In this document: in pieces, positions 1 to 5,612 of the stretch
How the letters are laid out: the number at the start of each line of letters is the position of its first letter
Position numbering within the stretch: the first letter of the stretch is position 1
Assembly: GCA_030646595.1 (NCBI GenBank)
Contig: JAUSKS010000079.1
Span: 1-6,972 of the forward strand
Length of the DNA stretch: 6,972 nucleotides
Source: Gallionellaceae bacterium
GTDB lineage: Bacteria; Pseudomonadota; Gammaproteobacteria; Burkholderiales; Gallionellaceae
Direction: 5' to 3'
Translations under genes and position numbers: made by a program
Notes under the pieces: model-generated
The model's input: the letters and a program-made list of their open reading frames with translations, nothing else
Databases searched by the model: none
Told to the model about the DNA's origin: nothing

Positions 1-325
1 CATAATTAACGTCGAATGGTTTGGGCAAATATTCGAATGCCACACCCTGAATAGAAGAAACCGCTCGTTCCAGATCAGAATAGGCAGTCATGATAATCAC
101 CGGCATATTGGGATGCCGCTCACGCAAGGTTTGCAGCAGCTCCAGCCCGGAACTGCCGGGCATGCGGATATCGCTGATCACCATTTGCGGCGCGCCTTGG
201 GTCAGCGCCTGCCTGGCTTCATCAGCCGAGGGGAAGCTTTTGAACTCAATATCTTCCCGCGTCAGCGCCTTTTCCAGCACCCAACGGATGGAGCGGTCAT
301 CATCAATAATCCAGACTGGTTTCAT
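1..325 (-). CDS. ntrC: Nitrogen regulation response regulator NtrC (partial, receiver domain only)
   Basis: This is the first 108 codons of NtrC (GlnG), cut by the left window edge. NtrC is a cytoplasmic activator that, once phosphorylated by NtrB, drives sigma-54 promoters of nitrogen-assimilation genes. The visible part is a CheY-like receiver: acidic cluster IIDDD at residues 6-10, phospho-acceptor D52 in SDIRMPG, T80 in IIMTAYSD, and K102 in YLPKPFD. The SIRWVLEKAL and EYLPKPFD stretches are characteristic of NtrC rather than of a generic regulator. The AAA+ and helix-turn-helix domains must lie beyond the window. The ATG at 325 is preceded by AGGA eight bases upstream. It starts 43 bp after the ntrB stop, on the same strand, so cotranscription is likely. 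Identity is confident; the integrity of the rest cannot be seen. Confidence 0.95.
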   Translation of the reverse strand, partial: MKPVWIIDDDRSIRWVLEKALTREDIEFKSFPSADEARQALTQGAPQMVISDIRMPGSSGLELLQTLRERHPNMPVIIMTAYSDLERAVSSIQGVAFEYLPKPFDVNY

Positions 326-368
326 AATAATTTTCCTAGCAACGGTCCAAGTTAGTATTTTTATTTAG

Positions 369-1427
369 CTACAATTCCAACGGCAGCGTGACCGTAAAGC
401 AAGTACGCCCCGGCTCACTATCAAACTCAATGCTGCCATGATGTTGACTGACAAAATCCTGCGCCAAGGTCAAGCCCAAACCATGGCCATCGGCACGACC
501 AGAAACCAGGGGATAAAAAATCTTGTCCTGTAAATTTGGTGGCACGCCCGGACCGTTGTCTATGATTTTTATCATCGCGCCCAAGGGATAGCGTTTTTTA
601 ATCAGCGTCACCTGACGAGCAATACGGGTGCGCAATACGATGTGTCCCTGGCCTTGCATGGCTTGCGCCGCATTGCGCACAATGTTGAGCATCACTTGTA
701 TCAGCTGCTCCTTGTCGCCATTCAGCGACGGCAGACTCAGATCATAATCGCGCTGGATGCTTAAGCCACTCGGCATTTCTGCTAACACCAAACTACGCAC
801 TCTTTCCAGCACTTCATGGATATTGAGTGCACTGAAATGAGGCACATGCTGTGGCGTAAGCAATTTTTCCATGAGCGCGCGCAAACGATCCGCTTCTTGA
901 ATAACCACCTGGGTATATTCACGCAGCCCGGGTTTTTCCAGCTCCTGTTCCAATAATTGCGCTGCGCCCCGTATGCCACCCAGCGGATTTTTGATTTCGT
1001 GTGCCAGATTGCGCAGCAGCAAACGATTGGCTTGAGTTTGATCCAGCATTTGTTCCTCACGCGCCAGCTTGAGCGGGCGATCTATGGGATGGAACTCCAG
1101 CATCAGAAAATGCCTGGCCAATTGCAGCGGCGTGGCGGTGCAGCGTAATTGCAGCTTGCTGTGGGCATGCGTGCCCAAGGCAAGGTCATGTTCGATATAA
1201 CTGGCATTGTTGCTCAAGGCTTGCTCTATCGCAGCAGCCAATTGCTCAGGATGGATAAACACATGCTGCAGGGGATGGCCCAGCAGGCTTTTGTTGCTCA
1301 ATCCGAATAGGCTTTCTGCGGCAGGATTAAGATAGGCAACGCGCAAGTGCTCATCCAGCAGAATCACCGCCGTGGCGAGATGCTCCAGCGTGGGCAACAA
1401 GGAAGCAGATGTATTTTGGTTGGGCAT
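369..1427 (-). CDS. glnL: Nitrogen regulation sensor histidine kinase/phosphatase NtrB
   Basis: NtrB (GlnL) is a cytoplasmic histidine kinase that phosphorylates NtrC under nitrogen limitation and, in the known family, is switched to phosphatase by PII (GlnB). The protein has 352 residues, close to the roughly 350 of the enteric enzyme, and no membrane segments. A PAS domain covers about residues 10-115 (ILLDEHLRVAYLNPAAESLFG). The H-box is LAHEIKNPLGGIRGAAQLLE with phospho-histidine H143. The ATPase domain shows the N-box around N248/N252 (LNIVRNAAQAM), the G1 box DNGPGVP at 290-296, the F-box region IFYPLVSGR and the G2 box GHGLGL at 314-319. All catalytic motifs are intact. The ATG at 1427 has no clear Shine-Dalgarno sequence. 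It lies 33 bp after the DUF4124 stop, so it may depend on translation of that gene or on weak initiation. It precedes ntrC by 43 bp. Confidence 0.96.
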   Translation of the reverse strand: MPNQNTSASLLPTLEHLATAVILLDEHLRVAYLNPAAESLFGLSNKSLLGHPLQHVFIHPEQLAAAIEQALSNNASYIEHDLALGTHAHSKLQLRCTATPLQLARHFLMLEFHPIDRPLKLAREEQMLDQTQANRLLLRNLAHEIKNPLGGIRGAAQLLEQELEKPGLREYTQVVIQEADRLRALMEKLLTPQHVPHFSALNIHEVLERVRSLVLAEMPSGLSIQRDYDLSLPSLNGDKEQLIQVMLNIVRNAAQAMQGQGHIVLRTRIARQVTLIKKRYPLGAMIKIIDNGPGVPPNLQDKIFYPLVSGRADGHGLGLTLAQDFVSQHHGSIEFDSEPGRTCFTVTLPLEL

Positions 1428-1431
1428 ATAC

Positions 1432-1449
1432 GGTTATATAGCAGTAACC
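1432..1449 (-). repeat. Small inverted repeat between the DUF4124 gene and ntrB
   Basis: GGTTA and TAACC arms of 5 bp flank an 8-base AT-rich centre, directly before the ntrB start codon. It could fold in the mRNA leader of ntrB, where no good Shine-Dalgarno is visible. The arms are short enough to arise by chance, so no function is assigned. Confidence 0.3.
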
Positions 1450-1460
1450 ATGCCAGCCTA

Positions 1461-1928
1461 TTATTTGAGTTTGGACAGCTCGGTTTTAAGCGCTTGAATA
1501 TTGAGTTCGTGCAAAGTAACTTCTTCCTGCAGAGGTTTGATCTTTTCTTCGTATTTAGCAACATCCCGATAGGTTTTGCCATCCTTGCCCTTGAACACTT
1601 CCGGGCTTGCTTCGCCTTCTTCCAGGCGCTGACGTGCCTCAGACAACAGCTTGTCCTCGGTTGCCATTTCCTCTTCCAGAATTTTACGGCGCGTGTCGTC
1701 ACGACCTTTTTGGGTGCGGGAATCTACTTTGGGGAAGTCGGCAGGGCTGCCCTTGGTGCGTGGCGAAAGCGAAGTGGACAGTGGCTTGAGCTTGAGTTTT
1801 TTAGCACCTTTAATGGGCGTGCTGGTATAAGTGACACGCCCTTCGGCATCAACATATTTATAAATATCAGCATGCGCCCAGCCTACGGGGCCTGCGCACA
1901 ATAATATAAAGAAACAGCGTAGCTTCAT
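1461..1928 (-). CDS. Secreted DUF4124-domain protein of unknown function
   Basis: This is a 155-residue protein with a Sec-type signal peptide at residues 1-20 (MKLRCFFILLCAGPVGWAHA), probably cleaved after AHA. The mature protein starts with the DUF4124 signature DIYKYVDAEGRVTYTSTP (21-38). A basic linker follows, then a charged, helical C-terminal half (about 75-155) that is likely coiled-coil. The cysteine at residue 11 does not sit in a convincing lipobox, so a periplasmic rather than lipoprotein fate is inferred. The frame can be extended to a TTG at 1943, but the ATG at 1928 is chosen because AGGG sits seven bases before it and the signal peptide begins there. The gene lies between the glnA terminator and ntrB on the same strand. 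That suggests cotranscription with ntrBC, but its role in nitrogen control is unknown. Confidence 0.88.
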   Translation of the reverse strand: MKLRCFFILLCAGPVGWAHADIYKYVDAEGRVTYTSTPIKGAKKLKLKPLSTSLSPRTKGSPADFPKVDSRTQKGRDDTRRKILEEEMATEDKLLSEARQRLEEGEASPEVFKGKDGKTYRDVAKYEEKIKPLQEEVTLHELNIQALKTELSKLK

Positions 1929-1934
1929 GGTCTT

Positions 1935-1955
1935 GCCCTGCAAGGATTACAGGGC
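1935..1955 (-). promoter_or_regulatory. Leader hairpin covering the Shine-Dalgarno of the DUF4124 gene
   Basis: On the minus strand, perfect 6-bp arms GCCCTG and CAGGGC flank a 9-base loop. The distal arm contains the AGGG that serves as ribosome binding site for the ATG at 1928. If it folds in the mRNA it would hide that site and damp translation. The repeat is seen directly; regulation is an inference. Confidence 0.4.
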
Positions 1956-1959
1956 TCGC

Positions 1960-1965
1960 AGTATA
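1960..1965 (-). promoter_or_regulatory. Possible -10 element for the DUF4124-ntrBC unit
   Basis: TATACT on the minus strand, about 32 bases before the DUF4124 start codon and just downstream of the glnA terminator, matches five of six bases of a sigma-70 -10 box. No good -35 box lies 16-18 bp upstream. It is in the right place for a promoter that serves the regulator genes after termination of glnA transcripts, but the evidence is weak. Confidence 0.25.
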
Positions 1966-1980
1966 GGTTAAAAATGGCAG

Positions 1981-2010
1981 AAATAAAAACGGGGCCTTGC
2001 GGCCCCGTTT
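1981..2010 (-). terminator. Rho-independent terminator of glnA
   Basis: Read on the minus strand, arms AAACGGGGCC and GGCCCCGTTT pair perfectly over 10 bp around a GCAA tetraloop (GNRA type) and run into a T-rich tail (TTTTTATTT). It begins 17 bp after the glnA stop codon. The stem is nearly symmetrical, but the flanking T-tract favours the minus strand. It should insulate glnA from the downstream DUF4124-ntrBC genes, or let only a fraction of transcripts through, like the glnA-glnL terminator of enteric bacteria. Confidence 0.92.
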
Positions 2011-2027
2011 GCGATGCGCATCAAAAA

Positions 2028-3449
2028 TTACAGGCTGTAGTACATATCATACTCAACCGGATGCGTAGTCATGCGATAACGTGTTACTTCTTCCATCTTC
2101 AGTTCGATATAAGCATCGATGAAATCGTTGGAGAACACGCCGCCGCGGGTCAGAAACTCGCGATCCTTGTCCAGCGCTTCCAGTGCCTGTTCCAGGCTGG
2201 AACAGACGGTTGGGATTTTTGCATCTTCTTCCGGTGGCAAATCGTACAGGTTTTTATCCGCCGGATCGCCGGGATGAATTTTGTTTTGTATGCCATCCAG
2301 ACCAGCCATCATCATGGCAGTAAAGGCCAGATAGGAATTGGCGGTCGGATCAGGAAAACGCACTTCAATACGGCGCGCTTTATCGCTCTGTACAAACGGA
2401 ATGCGGATGGAAGCGGAACGGTTACGCGCCGAGTAAGCCAGCTTGACTGGCGCTTCAAAGCCAGGAACCAGACGCTTGTAGGAGTTGGTGCCGGGATTGG
2501 TAATGGCATTCAACGCGCGCGCATGCTTGATGATGCCGCCGATGTAATACAGCGCTGTTTCGGAAAGCCCCGCATAGCCAGTGCCCGCAAACAGATTTTT
2601 GCCACCCTTCCAGATGGATTGATGAACATGCATGCCGGAGCCGTTGTCACCAACGATGGGCTTGGGCATGAAGGTCGCGGTTTTACCATACTGGTGCGCC
2701 ACATTGTGTACCACGTATTTCAGTTTTTGCGTCTGGTCGGCGCGCTTGACCAGGGTACTGAAGCGCGTACCGATTTCGCATTGCCCGGCAGTGGCCACTT
2801 CATGGTGGTGCACTTCCACCGGCACACCGATTTCTTCCAGTGCCAGACACATGGCGGAGCGGATGTCTTGCAGCGAATCTACGGGGGGGACGGGGAAATA
2901 GCCACCCTTAACAGCAGGCCGGTGACCAGTGTTGCCGCCTTCAAATTTTTCTGCCGAGGCCCAAGCGGCTTCTTCGGAATTCACTTTGCAGAAGCTGCCA
3001 GACATGTTGACTTGCCAGTTCACCGAATCAAAAATAAAAAATTCCGGCTCCGGGCCGAAATAGGCAGCATCACCTATACCGCTGCTCTTCAGATAGGCTT
3101 CCGCGCGCTTGGCGATGGAGCGCGGATCGCGATCATAGCCTTTGCCGTCGGACGGCTCGATCACGTCACAGGTCATGACCAGCGTAGTTTCATCCATAAA
3201 GGGATCAATGAACGCGGAATCAGGGTCAGACATCAACAGCATGTCGGAGGCCTGTATGCCTTTCCAGCCAGCAATGGAAGAGCCATCAAAAGCGTGACCG
3301 TTTTCAAACCAGTCACTGCTATCCGACACAACATGCGCAGGAATGGAAACATGCTGCTCTTTACCACGGGTATCAGTAAAGCGCAGGTCAACGAATTTAA
3401 CTTCGTTGTCTTTAAGTAATTTCAGAACATCAGCAGCCGACTTCGACAT
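2028..3449 (-). CDS. glnA: Glutamine synthetase, type I (GSI-beta)
   Basis: This enzyme makes glutamine from glutamate, ammonia and ATP in the cytoplasm, as a dodecamer in this family. The 473-residue protein has the usual GSI length and is collinear with enteric GlnA. It has [18 protein letters not shown] at 17-34 and the beta-grasp domain with active-site D55 (HAFDGSSI). Metal and substrate ligands are E134 and E136 (GPEPEFF), E217 and E225 ([14 protein letters not shown]), and H274 (SGMHVHQ). It also has the flap glutamate E332 (VPGFEAP) and the arginines R342/R344 and R364. Y402 in NLYDLPPEE matches the adenylylation tyrosine, implying post-translational control by GlnE. The ATG at 3449 is chosen over a GTG at 3455 because GGAG lies nine bases before it and the protein then begins [11 protein letters not shown] sigma-54 promoter and NtrC-type sites lie upstream, and a terminator follows. 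Confidence 0.98.
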   Translation of the reverse strand: MSKSAADVLKLLKDNEVKFVDLRFTDTRGKEQHVSIPAHVVSDSSDWFENGHAFDGSSIAGWKGIQASDMLLMSDPDSAFIDPFMDETTLVMTCDVIEPSDGKGYDRDPRSIAKRAEAYLKSSGIGDAAYFGPEPEFFIFDSVNWQVNMSGSFCKVNSEEAAWASAEKFEGGNTGHRPAVKGGYFPVPPVDSLQDIRSAMCLALEEIGVPVEVHHHEVATAGQCEIGTRFSTLVKRADQTQKLKYVVHNVAHQYGKTATFMPKPIVGDNGSGMHVHQSIWKGGKNLFAGTGYAGLSETALYYIGGIIKHARALNAITNPGTNSYKRLVPGFEAPVKLAYSARNRSASIRIPFVQSDKARRIEVRFPDPTANSYLAFTAMMMAGLDGIQNKIHPGDPADKNLYDLPPEEDAKIPTVCSSLEQALEALDKDREFLTRGGVFSNDFIDAYIELKMEEVTRYRMTTHPVEYDMYYSL

Positions 3450-3451
3450 AA

Positions 3452-3505
3452 TCACACTCTCCCATTAAACGTAATAATTAACCACATAATAAAATTTGGC
3501 CACAT
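3452..3505 (-). other. Possible leader reading frame in the glnA 5' untranslated region
   Basis: Two ATG-TGG starts, at 3505 and 3487, are supplied by the two copies of an 18-bp-spaced repeat. They share one frame and end at a TGA two bases before the glnA ATG. The encoded peptides are [17 protein letters not shown] and its last 11 residues. No Shine-Dalgarno sequence precedes either ATG. The frame is seen in the sequence, but translation is unproven and could be chance. Confidence 0.2.
3459..3462 (-). promoter_or_regulatory. Ribosome binding site that fixes the glnA start
   Basis: GGAG (within GGGAGAG) on the minus strand lies nine bases before the ATG at 3449. It is too close to the in-frame GTG at 3455 for that codon to be a likely start. 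Confidence 0.75.
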
Positions 3506-3512
3506 AATAAAA
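3482..3512 (-). repeat. Tandem 13-bp direct repeat in the glnA leader
   Basis: The 13-mer CCACATAATAAAA (plus strand) occurs at 3482-3494 and again at 3500-3512, an exact 18-bp period. Read with glnA it is TTTTATTATGTGG twice. Each copy contains a -10-like TATTAT and an ATG. A TTGCGC sits 18 bp upstream of the first TATTAT, so a second, sigma-70 type promoter for glnA is possible but weak. Confidence 0.6.
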
Positions 3513-3513
3513 A

Positions 3514-3540
3514 CTGGCGCAGCCCCTGCGCAAGGGCCAG
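3514..3540 (-). repeat. GC-rich inverted repeat at the predicted glnA transcription start
   Basis: GCGCAG and CTGCGC (3517-3531) pair perfectly around a 3-base loop, with outer CTGG and CCAG arms at 3514-3517 and 3537-3540. The predicted sigma-54 start (about 3528) falls inside it, so the full hairpin would not be in that transcript. Its role is unknown. Confidence 0.4.
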
Positions 3541-3554
3541 CACGAAGCGTGCCA
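3539..3554 (-). promoter_or_regulatory. Sigma-54 (RpoN) promoter of glnA
   Basis: On the minus strand the 16-mer TGGCACGCTTCGTGCT matches the sigma-54 consensus TGGCACG-N4-TTGCW at every fixed position but one (G for the first T of TTGC). The -24 GG and -12 GC are correctly spaced. The start of transcription would be near 3528, giving a leader of about 79 bases. This is the expected promoter class for NtrC-controlled glnA. Confidence 0.8.
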
Positions 3555-3583
3555 TTGCTTTCAGGGCAGCAAGTCGCGCATTT

Positions 3584-3599
3584 TGCCATATCCCTGCCA
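3584..3599 (-). promoter_or_regulatory. Weaker second sigma-54-like motif
   Basis: TGGCAGGGATATGGCA on the minus strand keeps the invariant GG and GC with the right spacing, but deviates from TGGCACG and TTGC at several other positions. It lies 45 bp upstream of the stronger site and could be a secondary or decoy promoter, or chance. Confidence 0.3.
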
Positions 3600-3618
3600 A
3601 TAAATGATAAAAATATTT

Positions 3619-3633
3619 GCCCTTAAGTAGGGC
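3619..3633 (-). promoter_or_regulatory. Degenerate NtrC-type site, or weak terminator of the transporter gene
   Basis: GCCC-N7-GGGC is a 15-bp palindrome with the same geometry as the NtrC site 30 bp away, with one substitution per half-site. Centred at 3626, it is about 98 bp upstream of the predicted glnA start and on the same helix face as its neighbour. The same bases can form a 5-bp hairpin followed on the minus strand by AAATATTTTTAT. It may therefore instead, or also, act as a poor terminator for the transporter gene. Confidence 0.4.
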
Positions 3634-3648
3634 GCGTTTAGTCTGCTG

Positions 3649-3663
3649 GCACTATTTTTGTGC
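3649..3663. promoter_or_regulatory. NtrC binding site (enhancer) for glnA
   Basis: GCACTATTTTTGTGC has perfect GCAC and GTGC half-sites with a 7-base AT-rich spacer, the arrangement known for NtrC sites such as those at enteric glnA. Its centre (3656) is about 128 bp upstream of the predicted sigma-54 start, a normal enhancer distance. It overlaps the stop codon of the transporter gene. Confidence 0.7.
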
Positions 3664-4842
3664 GTGGCTGCGATGAAGATGGATAGCCCGGAAGTATTCA
3701 TCATGCTGAATGATTTCATCACACTTGCGTTGCAAGGCTTCGACGTTGGCCGGATACTGATAAACCGCTGCATCCAGGAATAGATCCGCATCTACCTTGC
3801 CATCCAGATAATGCAGCAATGTGCGATTCCCCAGCGGCAGGTTCTCGCCCAGGCATTGGGTCAGATGTTTCAGCAAAGCTTCGCGATGCGGTAAGTGTAC
3901 ATTCGGCTTGGCCTGCAAGTCATCTTCCGGATCAATATGCACCATCACATCCATGACATGATATTGCGTCAACACAGCTTGGCGGGCGGCCTCGGCGATG
4001 TAATGTCCTTCCGATACGCTGATTTTCGGATCCACAATAATGTGCGCATCCACCAAGGCGTTATCCGCCATCTTGCGTGTGCGCAACTCGTGTATGCCGC
4101 GCACACCGGGTGTAGCTTGCAAAGTGGCGCGTATAGCCTCTACATCTTCCGTGGACAGACCGGTATCCACCAGTTCAGACAAAGCTTCCAGCGCAAACTT
4201 GCTGCCCATGTAGGCGATCATCACGCCCACCACCGCAGCAGCAATCAAATCCAGAAAAGTATAACCCAGCAGATTGCCGCCTATGCCCAGCAACACCACC
4301 AGCGAAGACGCAGCATCGGAGCGTGCATGCCAGGCATTGGCCACCAGCATTTGCGAACGCACACGCTTGGCTACTGCCAGCATATAGCGGAACAATCCTT
4401 CCTTGGCCAACAGCGTGAACAGCGCCACCCACAGCGTAAACGGCTGCACGGACTGTAGATTTTGCGGATGTTGCAAGCGCATACCAGCCGCAATCAGCAG
4501 CCCGCCGCCCAATACAGCCAATGTCACGCCAAGAATCAGCGTGGCCGCCGTCTCTATACGCGCATGGCCGTAAGGATGATTGGCATCGGCATGGCGGTTG
4601 CCGTGACGATTGGCAAACAGCACCATAATATCGGCCAGCAGATCGGACAAGGAATGCAAGCCATCCGCCATCAACGCCTGTGATTTACCGAAAAAACCGC
4701 CCACCAGTTGCGCCAGGGTCAGCAGCAAATTGACGAAGATGCTGACCCAAGTGCTTCTACGCGCCGCGGCAAAGCGTTCCGGATGAGCAGGTTCGAAAGC
4801 AGCGGCTATGCTGTGGCTATGCGCGTGCGTATGATTTTTCAT
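3652..4842 (-). CDS. Cation diffusion facilitator (CDF) family metal efflux transporter with extended C-terminus
   Basis: This inner-membrane antiporter is expected to export divalent metal (zinc, iron, cobalt, manganese or cadmium in the family) against protons. The 396-residue protein begins with a histidine-rich stretch (HTHAHSHS). Six membrane segments lie at roughly 32-52, 56-78, 98-122, 133-155, 172-192 and 195-213. The transport-site motifs are H63-S-L-S-D67 in segment 2 (ADGLHSLSDLLAD) and H172-A-R-S-D176 in segment 5. A standard cytoplasmic ferredoxin-like domain spans about 225-308 (ALVDAHIIVD, VMVHIDPED). A further 85 residues follow, beyond the length of a typical 300-residue CDF, and resemble a degenerate second copy of that domain. 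The ATG at 4842 has no clear Shine-Dalgarno. The rhodanese gene diverges from it 72 bp away. The metal cannot be named from sequence alone. Confidence 0.92.
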   Translation of the reverse strand: MKNHTHAHSHSIAAAFEPAHPERFAAARRSTWVSIFVNLLLTLAQLVGGFFGKSQALMADGLHSLSDLLADIMVLFANRHGNRHADANHPYGHARIETAATLILGVTLAVLGGGLLIAAGMRLQHPQNLQSVQPFTLWVALFTLLAKEGLFRYMLAVAKRVRSQMLVANAWHARSDAASSLVVLLGIGGNLLGYTFLDLIAAAVVGVMIAYMGSKFALEALSELVDTGLSTEDVEAIRATLQATPGVRGIHELRTRKMADNALVDAHIIVDPKISVSEGHYIAEAARQAVLTQYHVMDVMVHIDPEDDLQAKPNVHLPHREALLKHLTQCLGENLPLGNRTLLHYLDGKVDADLFLDAAVYQYPANVEALQRKCDEIIQHDEYFRAIHLHRSHAQK

Positions 4843-4914
4843 TGCGATTGGGATAATATGGAGCGCGTCAGGATAACACTTGCCGACCCTATATTAAAGA
4901 TAAGGAGAGACGCC

Positions 4915-5367
4915 ATGGGGGAAATTTCACAAATCCTGCAAACCGCGCAAGAACGAGCCAAGGAAGAAAACCTCCCTTATGAAGGCGCATTGCTGCCGAC
5001 TGAAGCCTACGAACTCCTGCGCTCTGCGCCCAAAGCCACACTGGTGGATGTACGTACGCGCGCCGAACTGGATTGGGTAGGGCGTATTCCTGGTGCAGTA
5101 GAAATTGAATGGGCCAGTTACCCTGGCATGAAACCCAATCCGCATTTCATGGCACAACTGGAACAGCAGGTGGATAAAGAAGCCTTGGTACTTTTCATCT
5201 GCCGCAGTGGCGCTCGCTCACACCATGCGGCAGCGGCGGCCACCCAGGCGGGTTATATCGATTGCTACAACGTGCTGAAAGGCTTTGAGGGCGACAAGGA
5301 TGCTTATGGGCATCGCAATGTGCTGGCAGGATGGAAGGCTGCCAAATTACCGTGGGAGCAGAGTTAA
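4915..5367 (+). CDS. Single-domain rhodanese-like sulfurtransferase
   Basis: This 150-residue cytoplasmic protein has one rhodanese domain, expected to carry sulfur as a persulfide on its catalytic cysteine. C96 sits in the active loop CRSGARS (96-102), a form usual for sulfur-transferring rhodaneses. The conserved aspartate and arginine are in LVDVRTRAE (43-51), followed by GRIPGAVEI. The C-terminus GFEGDKDAYGHRN...GWKAAKLPW is typical of a small proteobacterial rhodanese subgroup. There is no signal peptide or membrane segment. The frame is open back to 4708, but the ATG at 4915 is chosen. AAGGAGAG lies five bases before it, and the upstream part overlaps the start of the divergent transporter gene. 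No obvious terminator follows. Its physiological partner cannot be named. Confidence 0.93.
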   Translation: MGEISQILQTAQERAKEENLPYEGALLPTEAYELLRSAPKATLVDVRTRAELDWVGRIPGAVEIEWASYPGMKPNPHFMAQLEQQVDKEALVLFICRSGARSHHAAAAATQAGYIDCYNVLKGFEGDKDAYGHRNVLAGWKAAKLPWEQS

Positions 5368-5384
5368 ACCGCTTAAATCTTACA

Positions 5385-5402
5385 CCGTATTGCTATATAC
5401 GG
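5385..5402. repeat. Inverted repeat after the rhodanese gene
   Basis: CCGTAT and ATACGG form perfect 6-bp arms around a 6-base loop, 18 bp after the rhodanese stop. No T-tract follows on the plus strand, so it does not look like an intrinsic terminator. It could be a transcript-end stabiliser or a protein site. Confidence 0.35.
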
Positions 5403-5429
5403 CGTGCAGGATGGGTGAGGCGCAGTCAT

Positions 5430-5458
5430 TTGATTTGGGGACTAACTGGACATATAGT
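5430..5458 (+). promoter_or_regulatory. Possible sigma-70 promoter for the SGNH hydrolase gene
   Basis: TTGATT (5430-5435) and TATAGT (5453-5458) are separated by exactly 17 bp, matching four and five of six consensus bases. A short inverted repeat, GACTA-N10-TAGTC (5440-5459), overlaps the -10 box and could be an operator. Transcription would start near 5465, leaving a leader of about 148 bases that holds no recognisable gene. Confidence 0.4.
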
Positions 5459-5612
5459 CTGATTCTCCTCGTTGTGGGTTCCTTAAACAGGGCAAGGCGA
5501 GTCAGGTTGTTTTTACGCCCTATGCCTTGAATATTTATGTAATCGCATGAAACTGTATTTGTGGCTGCACTTGAATATAAAATTGTGTAGAAATCTATAA
5601 TTGGGGGAAGAC

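Noticed and set aside
1347..1904. A 185-codon plus-strand frame over the DUF4124-ntrB junction
   Set aside because: It is antisense to two well-supported genes and has no Shine-Dalgarno or known motif.
1974..3419. A 481-codon open frame on the plus strand antisense to glnA
   Set aside because: It lies opposite the highly conserved glnA frame, its translation has no recognisable domain, and it lacks a ribosome binding site. It is a by-product of glnA codon usage.
3541..3553. GCACG-CTT-CGTGC palindrome within the sigma-54 promoter, considered as an NtrC site
   Set aside because: The GCAC and GTGC halves are only five bases apart, whereas NtrC sites have seven. The bases are already explained by the promoter consensus.
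3555..3572. TTGCT-N8-AGCAA inverted repeat directly upstream of the -24 element, considered as a third NtrC site
   Set aside because: Its half-sites and spacing do not fit GCAC-N7-GTGC. It is also too close to the promoter for a DNA-looping activator.
3895..4458. A 187-codon plus-strand frame inside the transporter gene
   Set aside because: It is antisense to clear CDF membrane segments. Its His- and Gln-rich composition is the usual shadow of hydrophobic coding sequence.
5493..5529. CAAGGC and GCCTTG inverted repeat in the spacer before the SGNH gene
   Set aside because: The 6-bp arms are 25 bases apart with no T-tract after them, too weak to call a terminator or operator.
5596..5601. Perfect TATAAT just before the SGNH gene
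   Set aside because: A start from it would fall about five bases before the ATG and exclude most of the ribosome binding site. The best -35 (TTGAAT at 5571) is 19 bp away. It probably reflects local AT richness.
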